This document shows, in pieces, positions 22,401 through 33,109 of a stretch of DNA of 64,000 nt. Below the pieces are notes generated by a model. That model had not been told where the DNA came from, did no database searches, and was given only the letters and a program-made list of their open reading frames with translations. This DNA is from Neoscytalidium dimidiatum (taxonomy: Eukaryota; Ascomycota; Dothideomycetes; Botryosphaeriales; Botryosphaeriaceae), in NCBI GenBank assembly GCA_037367355.1, contig CM074695.1:248001-312000 (forward strand). The letters are read 5' to 3'. Each line of letters begins with the position of its first letter. Positions within the stretch are counted from its first letter, which is position 1. The position numbers and the translations under genes were made by a program.

Positions 22401-23561
22401 AAGCTGCCCAATGAGATTCAGGTCAGGCGTGAAGTCAGCCTTGACGAAGGGTCGTGGGCTATTTGGCACGGATTCGTCTAGGCCTGGCGCTGAGGCAATT
22501 ACAGTGACTGGAGAAGGAGGCTCAGACTCGACAGGACTACAAGCATCCTTTGCTGGCTCGTCCTGAAGACCCGCATCTTCTGCTTCTTCCTCAAAGTCAC
22601 CAAAATCGTCATCATCAAACGTGTCCGCAGGTGCATCGTCAGTATCAGCATGGTTTGTGTCCTCGAAGCTGTCTTTCGATACAACCTCAGGCTTATCCTT
22701 GGTCTTGACTTCTGCCAAATCCTCATTCCCATGCGCGCGTGCCTCTATGGGTGTCTCCTTCGGTGTCTCGTCAGCCGGCGTCGGGCTTGCTGTCCGACTT
22801 TCGGTTTCAGCATCCTCTTCCTCTGGCTCCTCCACGGTCCCAATCACCTCCTTGTGCTGTTCGGTCCCGCCATTGGCGCTCGCGCTCGGTGGCTCGACAT
22901 CTTCGTCGAACGAGGTTCTTGTAGAATCGGAGAAAACATCGCCATGGCTGACTTCAGAAGGCGAGGTGGAGGGACGGGTAGAAATGCCGCTTTCGAACTC
23001 TTCGGAGTGCGGTCTGGTGGTGGTCGGTGCAGACGTATCGAGGACGGTATAACCAGCGACGTCAGGCCCAATCGTGGTGCCAGAGTCGGACGAGTCGACC
23101 TCGGGTAGTGTGGGAGTTGCGGGTGGTGCCCCTGATTCCTCGGGAGCGTCAGACGACGGCGTGGGTTTGTGAGACAGGCTCTCAACGGTCGCGCCGCTCT
23201 TCGCCTCTTCTGCTGGCTGCGGCGCCTCGCGCTCGGCTGTTGTAGGCTGTTTCGTAGAATTCAGTGTTTCGTGGAGCTCTGCTGGCTTGTCGGCGTCTGC
23301 AGGCTCAGGGTCCGGCAGGCCCCAGGCAGGCGGTTCAGTGAGCACAGCAGGCTTCAGCGGCGGCGAAGGCTCGCTGTTCGGGTTTGCCCAGACGTCGGAC
23401 TCGACAGGCTCGCTCCATTTGGCCTGCTCCTCAAAGAAGCCGCTGACCACGGGTGTCACGACGCGTTCCTTGCTTGGGTTGTCGGCTAGGATGTGGATGT
23501 CGACGGCCGGGGGATGCTTCGAGGCCGCATCGTCTTGCCATGGGTCGCCCCAGTCGTCCAT
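19446..23561 (-). CDS. Large disordered protein with DFGDF motifs and tryptophan repeats
   Basis: Single-exon 1371-residue protein, very rich in Pro, Ser, Glu and Ala and almost surely disordered over most of its length. It begins MDDWGDPWQDD. Near residues 317-325 is D-D-D-D-F-G-D-F-E-E-E, which matches the adaptin-ear/GAE-binding type (DFGDF) found in clathrin accessory proteins. An N-P-F-A-S motif (EH-domain type) lies near residue 815. One block looks folded and conserved, residues about 414-480: A-W-Y-R-L-T-R, Y-V-R-I-G-W-Q-G, V-A-R-W-A-S-E-D-R-I, then M-F-G-W-D-Y-P. Tandem 13-residue repeats centred on Trp fill about 607-794. The C-terminus W-T-E-Q-D-K-E-A-V-K-K-F-V-S looks helical. A role in membrane traffic is inference from the short motifs. 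The start is the first ATG of the frame. Confidence 0.8.
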   Translation of the reverse strand: MDDWGDPWQDDAASKHPPAVDIHILADNPSKERVVTPVVSGFFEEQAKWSEPVESDVWANPNSEPSPPLKPAVLTEPPAWGLPDPEPADADKPAELHETLNSTKQPTTAEREAPQPAEEAKSGATVESLSHKPTPSSDAPEESGAPPATPTLPEVDSSDSGTTIGPDVAGYTVLDTSAPTTTRPHSEEFESGISTRPSTSPSEVSHGDVFSDSTRTSFDEDVEPPSASANGGTEQHKEVIGTVEEPEEEDAETESRTASPTPADETPKETPIEARAHGNEDLAEVKTKDKPEVVSKDSFEDTNHADTDDAPADTFDDDDFGDFEEEAEDAGLQDEPAKDACSPVESEPPSPVTVIASAPGLDESVPNSPRPFVKADFTPDLNLIGQLFPATTPEKKLPEVDDSPIKPTNARKAWYRLTRVETMHEVASGKSHDSYVRIGWQGSTVRAETNQIVARWASEDRINGRTLLGGKPGAMFGWDYPMPSPASSVFSVNSHKRNASAVPTPKKATFDLEETKQRPMSLTVPAPRKPSISSTIEIPQFSWSTTVEEPKEPAASSAPPSKTAFSTSNNSDNPWAAPSAEKAAAQETIMPISAPPQRTVFEEKVDSAAPKSSFEETEDAWQSADRSLERKDTWKPAKPSFEEANVWKPTKSSLDEADAWNPATPSLGEVDAWESAKKSFEESDALHPARKSSEETDAWRSARKSTEKTDAWKPEETSPEEAEAWKSTRTSARTSIEEAEAWKSAKESEQAEQPPQPPQRSLEDLSTTWEPVKNSQDKIIGWRPDKASAEKIKNQRPPHARTVSDSGIAHGPSPFDNPFASPEPEQPASDEPEEKPAEEKKKKRLSWLTFPKRKKKTDLAHKRSVSNASFLTVSDGLSVPGKTESLPSWDSPWAKTASKSPLANEVSLPDPEPEITRTEHEPEIPLRKHEPNPWDNAFDNAWSRPPTAKSNASQQQESSTSTSTAPLPPIETTPRPPSPKVEEAAPPPALPAIETNLPPPKAESLTQENKSWGGMVESPMASPAIMTPDENPWGDPWKPASEVPPPVTVSVEPPSASKPSTKLAPLDTSVQSLDVNDDDDWGEMVESPAATSPAIVPPSPSQAGLPRSVSPINLPMSKTTRTHPPSPLVPEPIRSATLPLSPTSSGLASPPRMTPPKSTSAWLPKPNPPRPLSPLNPARSSTLPISQSTISTPSMSPWLQQPKDSQPTAPAGVTSSTESDPWGGVDLSIFEKPANSTSNTSLTNSRNRTSSSPNFPSTQVSESNPAASNTPVITFDAILGGATRTDRSSSTPITFDEILQPSRSGSGSATTFDDILAGPGKLSPANSQNDLKAAAADQPQPTIVTGSWTEQDKEAVKKFVSGLPDMSYMLR
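21180..21740 (-). repeat. Degenerate 39 bp coding repeat (13-residue Trp repeat)
   Basis: Inside the large disordered protein, about ten to twelve units with the pattern W-K/R/N/E-P/S-x-x-x-S-x-E-E-x-D-A follow one another with a period close to 13 residues (39 bp). Examples are WKPAKPSFEEANV, WKPTKSSLDEADA and WNPATPSLGEVDA. Units have drifted apart, and one has lost its Trp (DALHPARKS). Spacing loosens at both ends. Confidence 0.8.
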
Positions 23562-24192
23562 GATCTCGCGGCGTGCGGGCAGCGCTCGTTCATGCTGATT
23601 GGGGTAGGCAGAGCATGGTAGGACGAGCTACTGCTGGCAAAAAACAACAGCTCCGAGTCGGGCGCGCGAAAGAAAGGTGTTCCTGAGCAAGCGGTGTACT
23701 TCAGTACCTCTTGGGGACTGGCGCACTGGGTCCCCGGTCGAATTCCCCCGGCCCATTCCAGTTCCCGAATCCCGTTCCCGCTAAACCTTCCGCGCCGGGG
23801 CCTGCCCTGCCCTGCCCTGCCCTGCAGAGAGCAGGCAAAAATAGCATTGCCAGCGGGTGCTTCTGCGCGCACTTAGAGTGACCTGCAGCTGCATCTACCA
23901 ACACAGCCAGACTCGTCCGGCTCCGCGATCGCCCCGACGGCGAGCCGCTGGCTGCTTCTAGTGCGCTTCCCCGCGCGTTCCCCACGTTTCGGGGCGGTGC
24001 CGCCCTGCCATCCTAGACTGATGACGACACCCCAACGCCTACAAGCTCCTCGGATATGCCTTCATTGGCCATGCGGGGATCTAGCCTACATAGCCGGCCC
24101 GTTCAATACCAACTCCATGGAACGACTGTGTTCATCATCTCGTATCGCTCTTGTACATACATCTGACTCTGCTGACACCCTACTCGCGAATC
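23562..24192. promoter_or_regulatory. Divergent promoter region
   Basis: A 631 bp stretch between divergent start codons of the disordered protein and the acyl-CoA synthetase. It contains a five-unit CCTGC tandem repeat at 23801-23825 and GC-rich flanks. No TATA box is obvious. Confidence 0.45.
23801..23825. repeat. Pentanucleotide tandem repeat (CCTGC)x5
   Basis: Five exact copies of CCTGC in the divergent promoter region between 23562 and 24192. Confidence 0.9.
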
Positions 24193-26223
24193 ATGCCCCA
24201 AAAATCTCCTTTCCAGATTGACATTCCTGCCTGCAACATTCTCGACTACCTCTTCCCAGCCGGAGAGGCGCCTTCTGAGGATCCGATATGGATGGACGCC
24301 GAAAATACAGACCGCTCGTTGTCGCCCGCCCAGTCGTTGCAATGGGTCAAGAGATTGGGAGCAGGACTTCAAAATTTGGGCCTGAGTTCCGGTGATGTCG
24401 TCGTGGTATATTCAACCAACCACATTTTTGTTCCCGTCGCATACTGTGGAATAGCCGGCGCTGGCTTCATTTTCAGCGGGTGCAATCCAGCATATGGTGT
24501 AGCAGGTCCGTTCTCCTCTTTTCTTCGACTATTTTCATTCATCCGTCCGGGACCTTGTTTAGATTCGCGGCCCTGATACCTTACCGTCGTGATTTCGACT
24601 TCTTTATCGGCCAAGAGATGCTACCGCCTCAGGCTCAAACGGCATTGTCTCACCCCGGGAAGTTACAAGACTCTCCAATTTTTTTTCCATAACAAAGGAA
24701 AAGAAAGAAAGAGGGAAAACTGACGTTCACACTCTAGAAACGGTCTATCAAATTGAGAACACCGGTGCCAAAGCCATCCTCGTCGACCCCTCTCTCCTCG
24801 ACACCCTCCTTAGCGCTGCCACAAAATTGAACTTCCCCCACAACCGCATCTACCTCTTCTCCGACACCCAATGCCCCCCGACGCACAACCTCCACGACTG
24901 GCGGACCCTCCTCCCTCCTCCCCACTCCACCAACACCTGGACCTGGCCATCTCTCACCCCTGCCGCCTCCCGCACCACCACCGCCGTCCTCAACTACTCC
25001 TCCGGCACGACAGGGCTCCCCAAAGGCGTGCAAATCACCCACGCCAACATCATCGCCAACACGGCCCAGTCCCTGTACATGCGCGACCTCGACCAACCCT
25101 ACACGCCCGCCACCCGCCCGCCCGAACGCTGGCTCGGCTTCCTTCCCCTGTACCACGCCTACGGCCAGCTGTGGACCATCTCCGGCGCGCTCAAGACGCG
25201 GTCCCCCGCCTACCTCATGCGGTCCTTCTCGTACCCGGCCTTCCTGCGCCACATCCAGACGCACCGCGTCACGCACCTCCAGACCGCGCCGCCCGTCGTC
25301 ATCATGCTGGCCAAGCGGCCCGAGACGCGCGCCCACGACCTCTCGTCGCTGCGCAACGTGCTGTGCGGCGCCGCGCCGCTGTCGGCGGACCTGCAGAACG
25401 AGGTGGCCGACGCCCTGGGCGGCGCCAAGATCGTGCAGACGTGGGGCATGACCGAGCTGACGTGCTCGGGCATGCACGTGCCCGGCGGCCGGGACGACCG
25501 CCGCGGCGGCGTCGGCTTCGCGGATCCGAACTGCGAGGTCAAGCTGGTTGACGATGCCGGGTGGGAGGTGGGCGTTGGGGAGAGGGGCGAGGTGTACGTG
25601 CGCGGGCCGAACGTCTGTCTGGGGTATTGGCGGAATGAGGGGGCGACGAGGGAGCTTTTTGATCGGGAGGGCTTCTTGAGGACCGGAGATGTGGCGGTGC
25701 GGGATGGAAGGGGGTGGTACTGGATCGTGGATCGGAAGAAGGAACTGATCAAGGCGAGTTCTCGTCTTGTTGAATGTCCGAGGGGAAGGTGATAGGGCTT
25801 TGCTGACTGATCGGGTTGCAATTCCAGGTCAAGGGATTCCAGGTCGCACCTGCGGAACTGGAGGCCGTGTTGTTGGAGAATGAGAACGTTGCCGACGCTG
25901 CCGTTGTGGGTGTTCAAACGTAGGTGTCAGGAGTTGGAGGTTTAACCTTCCTTCTTGTGCTGACGCCATTCAGGAATCACGAAGAACTACCGCGTGCATA
26001 TGTCGTGCTCAAAGATCGTGCGAAAGAGAACGGCATCTCCGAGGATGATATTGTTACTTGGACGGCTTCGCGCGTCGCGAAGCATAAACAGTTACTCGGT
26101 GGTGTCATGTTTATCGAAGAGGTGCCCAAGTCACCATCCGGCAAGATTCAGCGGAAGATCATGAGGGAATGGGCAAAGAGAGATGCGAAGGCCTTGAAAA
26201 AGAACGCTAAGGCTAAGCTGTAA
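24193..26223 (+). CDS. Acyl-CoA synthetase / 4-coumarate-CoA ligase-like, peroxisomal
   Basis: Predicted 556-residue AMP-forming ligase that activates a carboxylic acid (fatty or aryl) to its CoA thioester through an acyl-AMP. Four exons: introns 24506-24737, 25754-25827 and 25920-25973. The first intron is long (232 nt) with a GTCCGT donor. The second is a GC-AG intron: only AAG|GCGAGT ... CCAG|GTC keeps the family sequence E-L-I-K-V-K-G-F-Q-V-A-P-A-E-L-E. Motifs: ATP loop Y-S-S-G-T-T-G-L-P-K-G at 191-201, W-G-M-T-E-L at about 340, R-T-G-D near 419, and the catalytic P-S-G-K with Lys at 531. The protein ends A-K-L, a type 1 peroxisomal targeting signal, so a peroxisomal location, for example in beta-oxidation or side-chain activation, is likely. 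The substrate is not determined. Confidence 0.88.
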
Positions 26224-27646
26224 TCAATGTAGGTGTACTCTCCTTCCTGCGCTCTACAAGATCTGCTCTCACTATTTCGCAACTTCAGAAAATCTTATCT
26301 CTGTAGCTGTTGCCGTTGGAGCATTTGTTTAGATTTGCATGTTGTTGATCTTGTCCAGCGTGCAGGCCCGACGTCTGCTTCAGTTCCATATGAGCACTTT
26401 CGCTCGTTACTTTGCTCTGGAATAGACGATGTATTAATGCCGGGCCGCAACTATGGTAACTTATTTTACGAGGAAGCCTAGCCACGATGCCGTTCGTGAA
26501 TACTGAGAAAATGAAAGCAATTCCAAGTCTTAGTCAAGTTAGCAATGGCAACAAGATTAAATACGAATCTCCTTGAGCTAGATTCTTACAAAATGAGCCG
26601 AAATCTACGGTGGAGGCAGAGCTATCCATGGGTGGCGTCCTTAAATCGGCCCATATCACTGCATATGGTTACGAAAAGGTTATAAGCACCGATAAAGAAA
26701 TGGCTGCCCTCAACTTTGTCGCCTTTCTCGCGCACGGCCTTAAGATTAAATGTCTTAATGCGATTACCTTGAGCTTCAATTTTGCACAATTTCTGCAAGA
26801 CATGCGACCCGCAATTTCGTTCCGTATCATTTCTGCGTCCGAAGACTAGCAATTACAGCCACACAGTGCACAGATCATCCACCATCCAGCTTGTTGTATT
26901 TGCATTACACCGCGTTTGAGCGAATCGAGCAAGCAGAACAGCTGGCAGTATCCCCGGAAATCATAGTTGTCTCCGTGGTAAGTTTTTCTCTCTCTCTCTT
27001 TTTTTTTTTCCTGCGCTTTGCTTAATCATAATGTTCATACCCAAAACCCTGTCAAGCCCGTCGTGAGACCTAACATCCTGGTAATAAATGCTCTTAATGG
27101 ATTTTAGAAGGTTTGCTTCTAATGATGCACTAAAGATAAGGTGAGAAGCGGATAGACTGCGCAGGACGCACCCTGAAAATTCTCAACCGAACTTCGGACT
27201 GATTTCTTGCTTGCATTCTTATATGCCGGGAGGTGAAGAGTCCTGGGGAACTTTGAGTTTCAAATAGAAAGTGATTCAGCTAATCGGCCCAACATGCACG
27301 AGGCATTGACGACCGATGTGCGGAAAACGGATTAAGCGTCTTGGCTAAGACCTGGCGGGTGGCGACTTTATGCCAATAACCCTCATGCAACACCTTCTAC
27401 TACGGTGGCGCATCCATATCATGCCATGAAAAAGCCATAGAGCGCAAACTGTGAGAAGTCGATGTGAAGCACCAACTTTCTAGCTCCCCGAAGCTAGTGC
27501 TGGTAACTGCCGGGGTTTCGCCAAGTTTGTTACCAGAGTTTTACTGATGCACCAATGACAGCATTATGTTGCAGATGCGGTGGAGCAATGGGTCCCATCG
27601 ACCCTCTTTATCCGACCTCCCTCGTGACTGACCATATGCGGTGAAA
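26224..27646. other. Intergenic region between convergent genes, no gene seen
   Basis: About 1.4 kb of lower-GC DNA between the stop codons of the acyl-CoA synthetase (plus) and the TFIIIC subunit (minus). A CT/T-rich tract lies near 26988-27010. An 80-codon plus-strand frame at 26610-26849 has no support. Confidence 0.45.
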
Positions 27647-29631
27647 TCAATCATCGTCATCTTGACCCTCAATCCCCGCACCTTCGTTCATAGGTCCCAT
27701 TAAATCATCCACACCGTCTTCGTCGGCTTCGGTATCCTCATCCTCGCTCTCAGCCGTGACAGTCGAGTCGCGATCTTCCACGTCTTCTTCCACATCGTCT
27801 TCGTTCTGAGTAACAGCGTCCTCGTCTCCCGGCGCTTCCTTGTCAGACCGGCCCGGTAGATCATCCGCAGCCTTGGCTGAGCTGTTCATGGCAGTCTGAG
27901 ACTGCCGATCAGTTGCATCTGCATCCGCCATTTCAACGTCGGTGTTCTGGAGTCCCTGGTCTTTTCGCCAGAAGCGGAAGTTCTGTTTGGCTAGGTTGCG
28001 TATATCGGCAAGCATCTTATATTCCTTTTCAGATACTGTAGGGTCCCGGCCAACTGACGTCTCCTCGAGGTTCTCGAGGGTGATGAGGTCAGGAAAGTCA
28101 ACTATCCGCCTGTAATCTTCGTCCTTCGGTATGTCACCCTTCATGATTACGGAGATCTTGTCACGCATCAGCACCTTGACCTTCGCCCAGGTGCCATTAA
28201 GGTACCATCCATCCGACTTTATCTGTTTCACTGGTTACCATTGAAAATCATGGAGCTTTCTCACTGCACTCACGTTACTTTCCGAGCGCAGCCTGTCTGT
28301 ATCAAGAATTCTACGAAGCTGTGGATCGGTGATGTCGCATGCTTGCCAAACCTTGCCATCAGGAGTGAGGGTCTTGCCATCGAAGAGATGAGAGGTCTTC
28401 TTTTTGTCCCTCGGCTTTCCTTCCCTGCGCCAGACATTGCGCGCATCCATCCATTTGTTCGGATCTTCGCTCGACTCTTTCTCTGTTGGCATCACAATTT
28501 TGAACATGAGTGTTTGATAGTGTCGATATTTGGGATCCTTGCGCGGATCGACTCCAAATTTGATCAGGGTATCACGCCAAGGGCCGGATTTGAAAGAATA
28601 GCCGACGTAGGCATATGAGCTTCGGATGGAATCGTCAGTGGGTGCGTCGATGTGATTCATGAGATAGCGTTTTGTCATTATAGGTCTCTCATCAAGAAGT
28701 TTGCGCATATTGGCGATGGTGCTGCGGATATGAGGATCCAAAGCCTCTTCTGGAGGAAGAGGGACTGGCGACTCGTGCAAGATACTCTCAGCATCGATTT
28801 CCACAGAATGCATGATAAATTTGCGGCCAGCAGTCGGGTTGTACATTATCTGCCGGCCTTCGGCGTCTTGATGAATTTTGACGGCCGGATTCTGTCGGTA
28901 AGAGTAGTTGTAAGGCACCTCAATCATAGAGAACTGGGCAGACGGGCCAACATCCGGCTCCGATTTGTTACCACGCTCATCGCTTAATTTGAAGTTCTTG
29001 AGCTTTGGATACTGGAAGGGAAGAAAGGTGTCGCGGAGCATGTTTGCCAGTGGTAGTGTTGAGGTAGCATACTGGAAATCGGGCAGCTGGCGAAAACGGT
29101 GGTTCTCATGAGCCAAGCCTACGGGCTGAATGCTGTAATTGTCAGGATTGTCGCGCAGACTTTGCAGAAGGATCTGGGCATCCGTATGGGGAGCCTCGTT
29201 TGCTGCCGGGTCATCCACCCACGGGCCGTCAGAGCCTCTTTTGCGTTTCCTGCCCGTCCGCTTAGGCACGGTGACGCGCAAGAGCAAGTTCTGCGTCTTC
29301 ACGAAAGAGGACATGACAGGCTTAGCCATTGGATCGTCTGGGCGTAGAGAGGCACCAATGGTCTTGTCGCGGTCCTTGGTGGTGAGGAACTTGGCCGGTC
29401 AGATGGCGGCAGGAGTTGACGGGCGGGGAGACATACCTTGTCCAGCACGCCGCGGCCGCCCAGCGACTTGATGCCATTGTCGATATTCTTGACAATGCAC
29501 GGGTGTTCGATACTTACGACGGCAGCGGGCGGCACAAGCAGCGCAGGCGACGAGGGCTCTGCGGGGCGCTGCTGGTGGCTGAGCTGAGCGGGCGGCGGGT
29601 CGTAGAGGCGGTCGACGGCATCGTCGTCCAT
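27647..29631 (-). CDS. TFC1: Transcription factor TFIIIC subunit 5 (tau95 / Sfc1 / GTF3C5)
   Basis: Subunit of the RNA polymerase III factor that recognises the A box of tRNA gene promoters. Predicted 628 residues in three exons: 29631-29437, 29389-28274 and 28222-27647 (donors GTATGT and GTGAGT). The first acceptor could instead be 15 nt further on (exon from 29374), also in phase. The N-terminus has the family signature E-H-P-C-I-V-K-N-I-D-N-G-I-K-S-L-G-G, followed after the splice by L-R-P-D-D-P-M-A-K-P-V and L-L-L-R-V-T-V-P-K-R. The middle carries the V-P-Y-N-Y-S-Y-R region and the long basic DNA-binding part (R-P-I-M-T-K-R-Y-L-M-N-H, then F-K-S-G-P-W-R-D). The last exon has S-D-G-W-Y-L-N-G-T-W and ends in a long acidic tail of Asp and Glu, as in yeast and human homologues. 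It diverges from the PP2A gene. Confidence 0.9.
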
Positions 29632-30285
29632 GGCGGCAGTGGCGCGCAGCAATGGGGCACTGCAGGCGCGGCTGATGGTGTGGTCGCGTAGGCGGGCCTG
29701 GGATTGACTAAATTTAAGATGGGAAGGCTGCGGGCCCCGCAGCACGGCGGGCGGTCATCTACGCGCTAGCGTAGGGTCCGAGCCAGCACCAGCAAGCTCG
29801 CTCTCGCGGCCTGAACATCACTGCACCTCCTCGACGTTACAGCCAGCACACGCCCTCCACCGCGTCCCTTCCCGCACCCTGCCTCTGCACGCTCGCATCC
29901 AGCAGACCTCCGCGCACGCCTCGCCTGTTGGAACCTGGCCATCCAGAGCGCTCGGCCCTACGTCGGCGTCCTTCCGCCCGCGTTGCTGTCGCCGGCCGCA
30001 TCGCATACAGGTAGTCAGTGCCCGGTCACCACTGCTCCGCCCTCGCAGCGACACCTCTCTTTCCTACTCTCTGCCTCACCCCATGCTCGTCGGGTCGCTG
30101 TAAACTCGCATCCGACACCACTCCCCGGCGCCCGTCGCTCCCGCCGCGAGATCCAGCTGGCTTTCGGCGAGGCCAGTGTCGCGCTCCGAGTCCTTTGACC
30201 TGGAACGCCTTCTGGAACCTCCGCACCTCCTTCCGCTCCCCACGACCAACATCCACAGCTCGCCGCGCACCCGCGCTGTGCCTCG
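29632..30285. promoter_or_regulatory. Divergent promoter region, TFIIIC subunit / PP2A B56
   Basis: A 654 bp GC- and C-rich stretch between two divergent conserved genes. It holds both leaders and promoters; pyrimidine-rich tracts near 29980-30090 look like a fungal transcription start region for the plus-strand gene. No specific factor site is claimed. Confidence 0.45.
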
Positions 30286-33109
30286 ATGACTATGAAAGGC
30301 TTTCGCCAGAGAGTGGTAAGTGAGCTCCAATTCCTCCCTGTCCGCCCGTCCCGCTGCCCGACCCGGCGCCGCGTCACCCGTGTCCTTGCTAAAGTCGAGG
30401 TAGACCGACAAGCTGCGCGCCCACGACTCCAAGAGTTCGTCAAAGAAAAAGGACCAGTCAGGTACTTCTTCGCCGTCGCACGGAAACTCGGGCACCCACT
30501 CCCCTGCCGGCTCCGCGCACGCCACGCCCACCTCCTCGCAGACCCAACTCCCTATCAACAAGCCGCTACCGTCGAATGACAATTCCGCTGCCCCAGCCGG
30601 CCACCCGGCCCCAGCGCAGCCAGCCCAGCCCGGCGTACCCAATTCACTTGCGCCCGGCGCACAATTTATGAGCGGTCAGCCTCACTTGGCTCAGGGTGCT
30701 GGTAACGGAATACCTGGCGCCGTCCCAGGGACGCCGAACCGCGGAGGCCAACCTCTGGCACCGAGTGTTGTCATTAGCCCCAGTGCTCCTGTGAGTACCC
30801 ATGTCTCACATCCCGCCACACGCCAACCCCAACCCGGCGTTCTTGCATCGCTCGCCCCACCTCTCCGTTTGCCTTTCGACAATGAACCTCACTGACACGA
30901 CTTGATCTAGCACGTACCTCCCCCGGGAGCCGCCGAGACCATGCCTGGAGACCTTCTTCCGCCCAAGGCTGGTAGCAAGTCGCTCCTCTTCGACCGCCTG
31001 CAGACTACGCCAAAGGATGTTGCTGAGGGAATCCGCACGCCCAAGAGGCAGCATTCGTCGCGCTTCGACATTTCTGACCAGAGTAAGCGTGAGCTGGAGA
31101 AGCTTCCTGGTTTTCACGAGGTTGCGCCCAACAAGCGGGAGGAACTGTTCATGCAGAAGATTGATCAATGCAACATCATCTTCGATTTCAACGATGCCAG
31201 CGGAGACATGAAATCCAAGGAGATCAAACGCTTGGCCTTGCATGAGCTGCTGGACTACGTCGCCAACAACAGACAAGTCATTACCGAACGCATGTACCCG
31301 CGCGTCGTTGAGATGTTCGCCAAGAACCTATTCCGTCCTATTCCTCCGCCGATGAATCCCCAGGGTGAAGCGTTTGATCCTGAGGAAGATGAGCCTGTCC
31401 TTGAGGTTGCTTGGCCTCACATTCAGGTCGTCTACGAGTTCTTCCTGCGCTTCATTGAAAGCCAGGATTTCAACACCAACATTGCTAAGCAGTACATTGA
31501 TCACGGATTCGTCCTCCAGGTAAGGAAGAAAAAATACATACACACGCTGAAGTTCAAAAGTCTCTCTGAGCTAACCCAGTGTAATACTTAGCTGCTTGAG
31601 CTCTTCGATTCGGAAGACCCCAGGGAGCGCGATTTCCTCAAGACAACGCTGCACAGGATATACGGCAAATTCCTCAACCTCAGATCCTACATTCGGAGAT
31701 CGATCAACAACGTCTTCTTTCAGTTCATCTACGAGACCGAGCGTTTCAACGGCATCGCTGAGTTGTTGGAAATTCTGGGCTCGATTATCAACGGCTTTGC
31801 TCTGCCTCTCAAGGAAGAACATAAGCTTTTCTTGACCCGTGTGCTGATCCCACTCCACAAGGTGAAGAGTCTCAGCATGTACCATCCACAGTTGGCATAC
31901 TGTATTGTTCAGTTCTTGGAGAAGGACGCTGCGTTGACTGAGGAGGTTTGTTACGTGTCAGATCCGAACGGTCGGAAGTTTCGCTGATCCCTTCCCAGGT
32001 TGTGCTCGGTCTCCTCCGTTATTGGCCTAAAGTGAACAGCACCAAGGAGGTCATGTTCTTGAACGAGGTTGAGGATATTTTCGAAGTCATGGATCCCGCG
32101 GAGTTTGCCAAGGTTCAAGAACCGCTGTTCAGCCAGTTGGCCAAATCTGTTGCGAGCCCGCATTTCCAGGTAAGCTCTACTATCCGTGCTAAGCCCCCGG
32201 GCAACTGCTAACGATTTTGGTAGGTTGCTGAGCGTGCCCTATACTTCTGGAACAATGAATACTTCTGCAACCTAGTCAGCGACAACGTTGAGGTCATCCT
32301 TCCGATCATGTTCGCTCCTCTGTACGAGAACTCCAAGGGCCACTGGAACAGGTAGGCGTCGTGTCTTTGAGTCTTCTCCAGCTTTCACATGTTGCTAATA
32401 ATCACCAGGACTATTCACGGCATGGTGTACAATGCTATGAAGCTCTTCATGGAGGTTAACCCGCAGCTCTTCGACGAGTGCTCCCACGAATACGCAGAGA
32501 AGCAGCAGAACGCGCAGTCTGAAGAACAAGCCCGCAAGCAAAGATGGGACAAGCTCGCCGAGCTGGCCGCGGCGAGGAAGTCCGGCTCAGCCGACACAAA
32601 GGCCTCGCTCCCTGCCACTGGATCCAAGGTCGGATCACCCATGCGCACGGACGACCAGGACCCCTTGAGCCAGGACAGCCAACGGAGGTTAGAGGCTCTG
32701 CGGCTTCAAGACGACGCCATGTCCAACAGGGAGCGGAGGCCCAAAGACTACGCGGTACGTTAGTCTGTCTCAAGTACGATGCATTTCTGGAGCGCTTTTC
32801 TTCACTTCACACGACGGCTTTTGTACACACCACCTTTTAGAACAGTTTAGAAAAGCTTTCCGTTCTTACGCCGCGCTTGTACGGATGCGAAGTCATGTAC
32901 AGACCGACTGTGTGATCTCTCTTCTCTTGAGGGTCGGGACGGACCAACTAACCGGCCTTTGGAAACAGAGGCGTCATCATCACTCGGCTTCGGCAGATGA
33001 AGGCAGGCGGTCTGGTCGACCTCGCAGCAACAGCCGGCCCAACTCTGCTGGCGGCTCTGCACCTAATTCGCGCACAAATTCCAGCAGCAGCGTCAAGAAG
33101 GTCGGTTGA
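30286..33109 (+). CDS. RTS1: PP2A regulatory subunit B56 (Rts1 / ParA)
   Basis: Targeting subunit of protein phosphatase 2A, acting in cytosol and nucleus in cell-cycle and septation control. Predicted 711 residues in eight exons. Introns: 30316-30433, 30791-30910, 31520-31591, 31946-31998, 32170-32223, 32352-32408 and 32755-32968. The first intron could end at 30412, which would add seven residues. The N-terminus is [10 protein letters not shown], then a disordered Ser/Pro/Gly region to about residue 165. The B56 HEAT-like core follows: [48 protein letters not shown]. The C-terminal tail is Ser/Arg/Asn-rich with a basic end (SSSSVKKVG). The last intron is 214 nt, longer than the others. Core identity is certain; the exact first and last exons are less so. 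Confidence 0.93.

Noticed and set aside
23735..23790. tRNA-like GGTCGAATTCCCCC stretch
   Set aside because: No cloverleaf arms or anticodon stem can be formed around it.
24734..25477. Long antisense frame (247 codons) over the acyl-CoA synthetase
   Set aside because: Gly/Val/Arg-rich shadow of a GC-rich coding strand; the sense frame has full family motifs.
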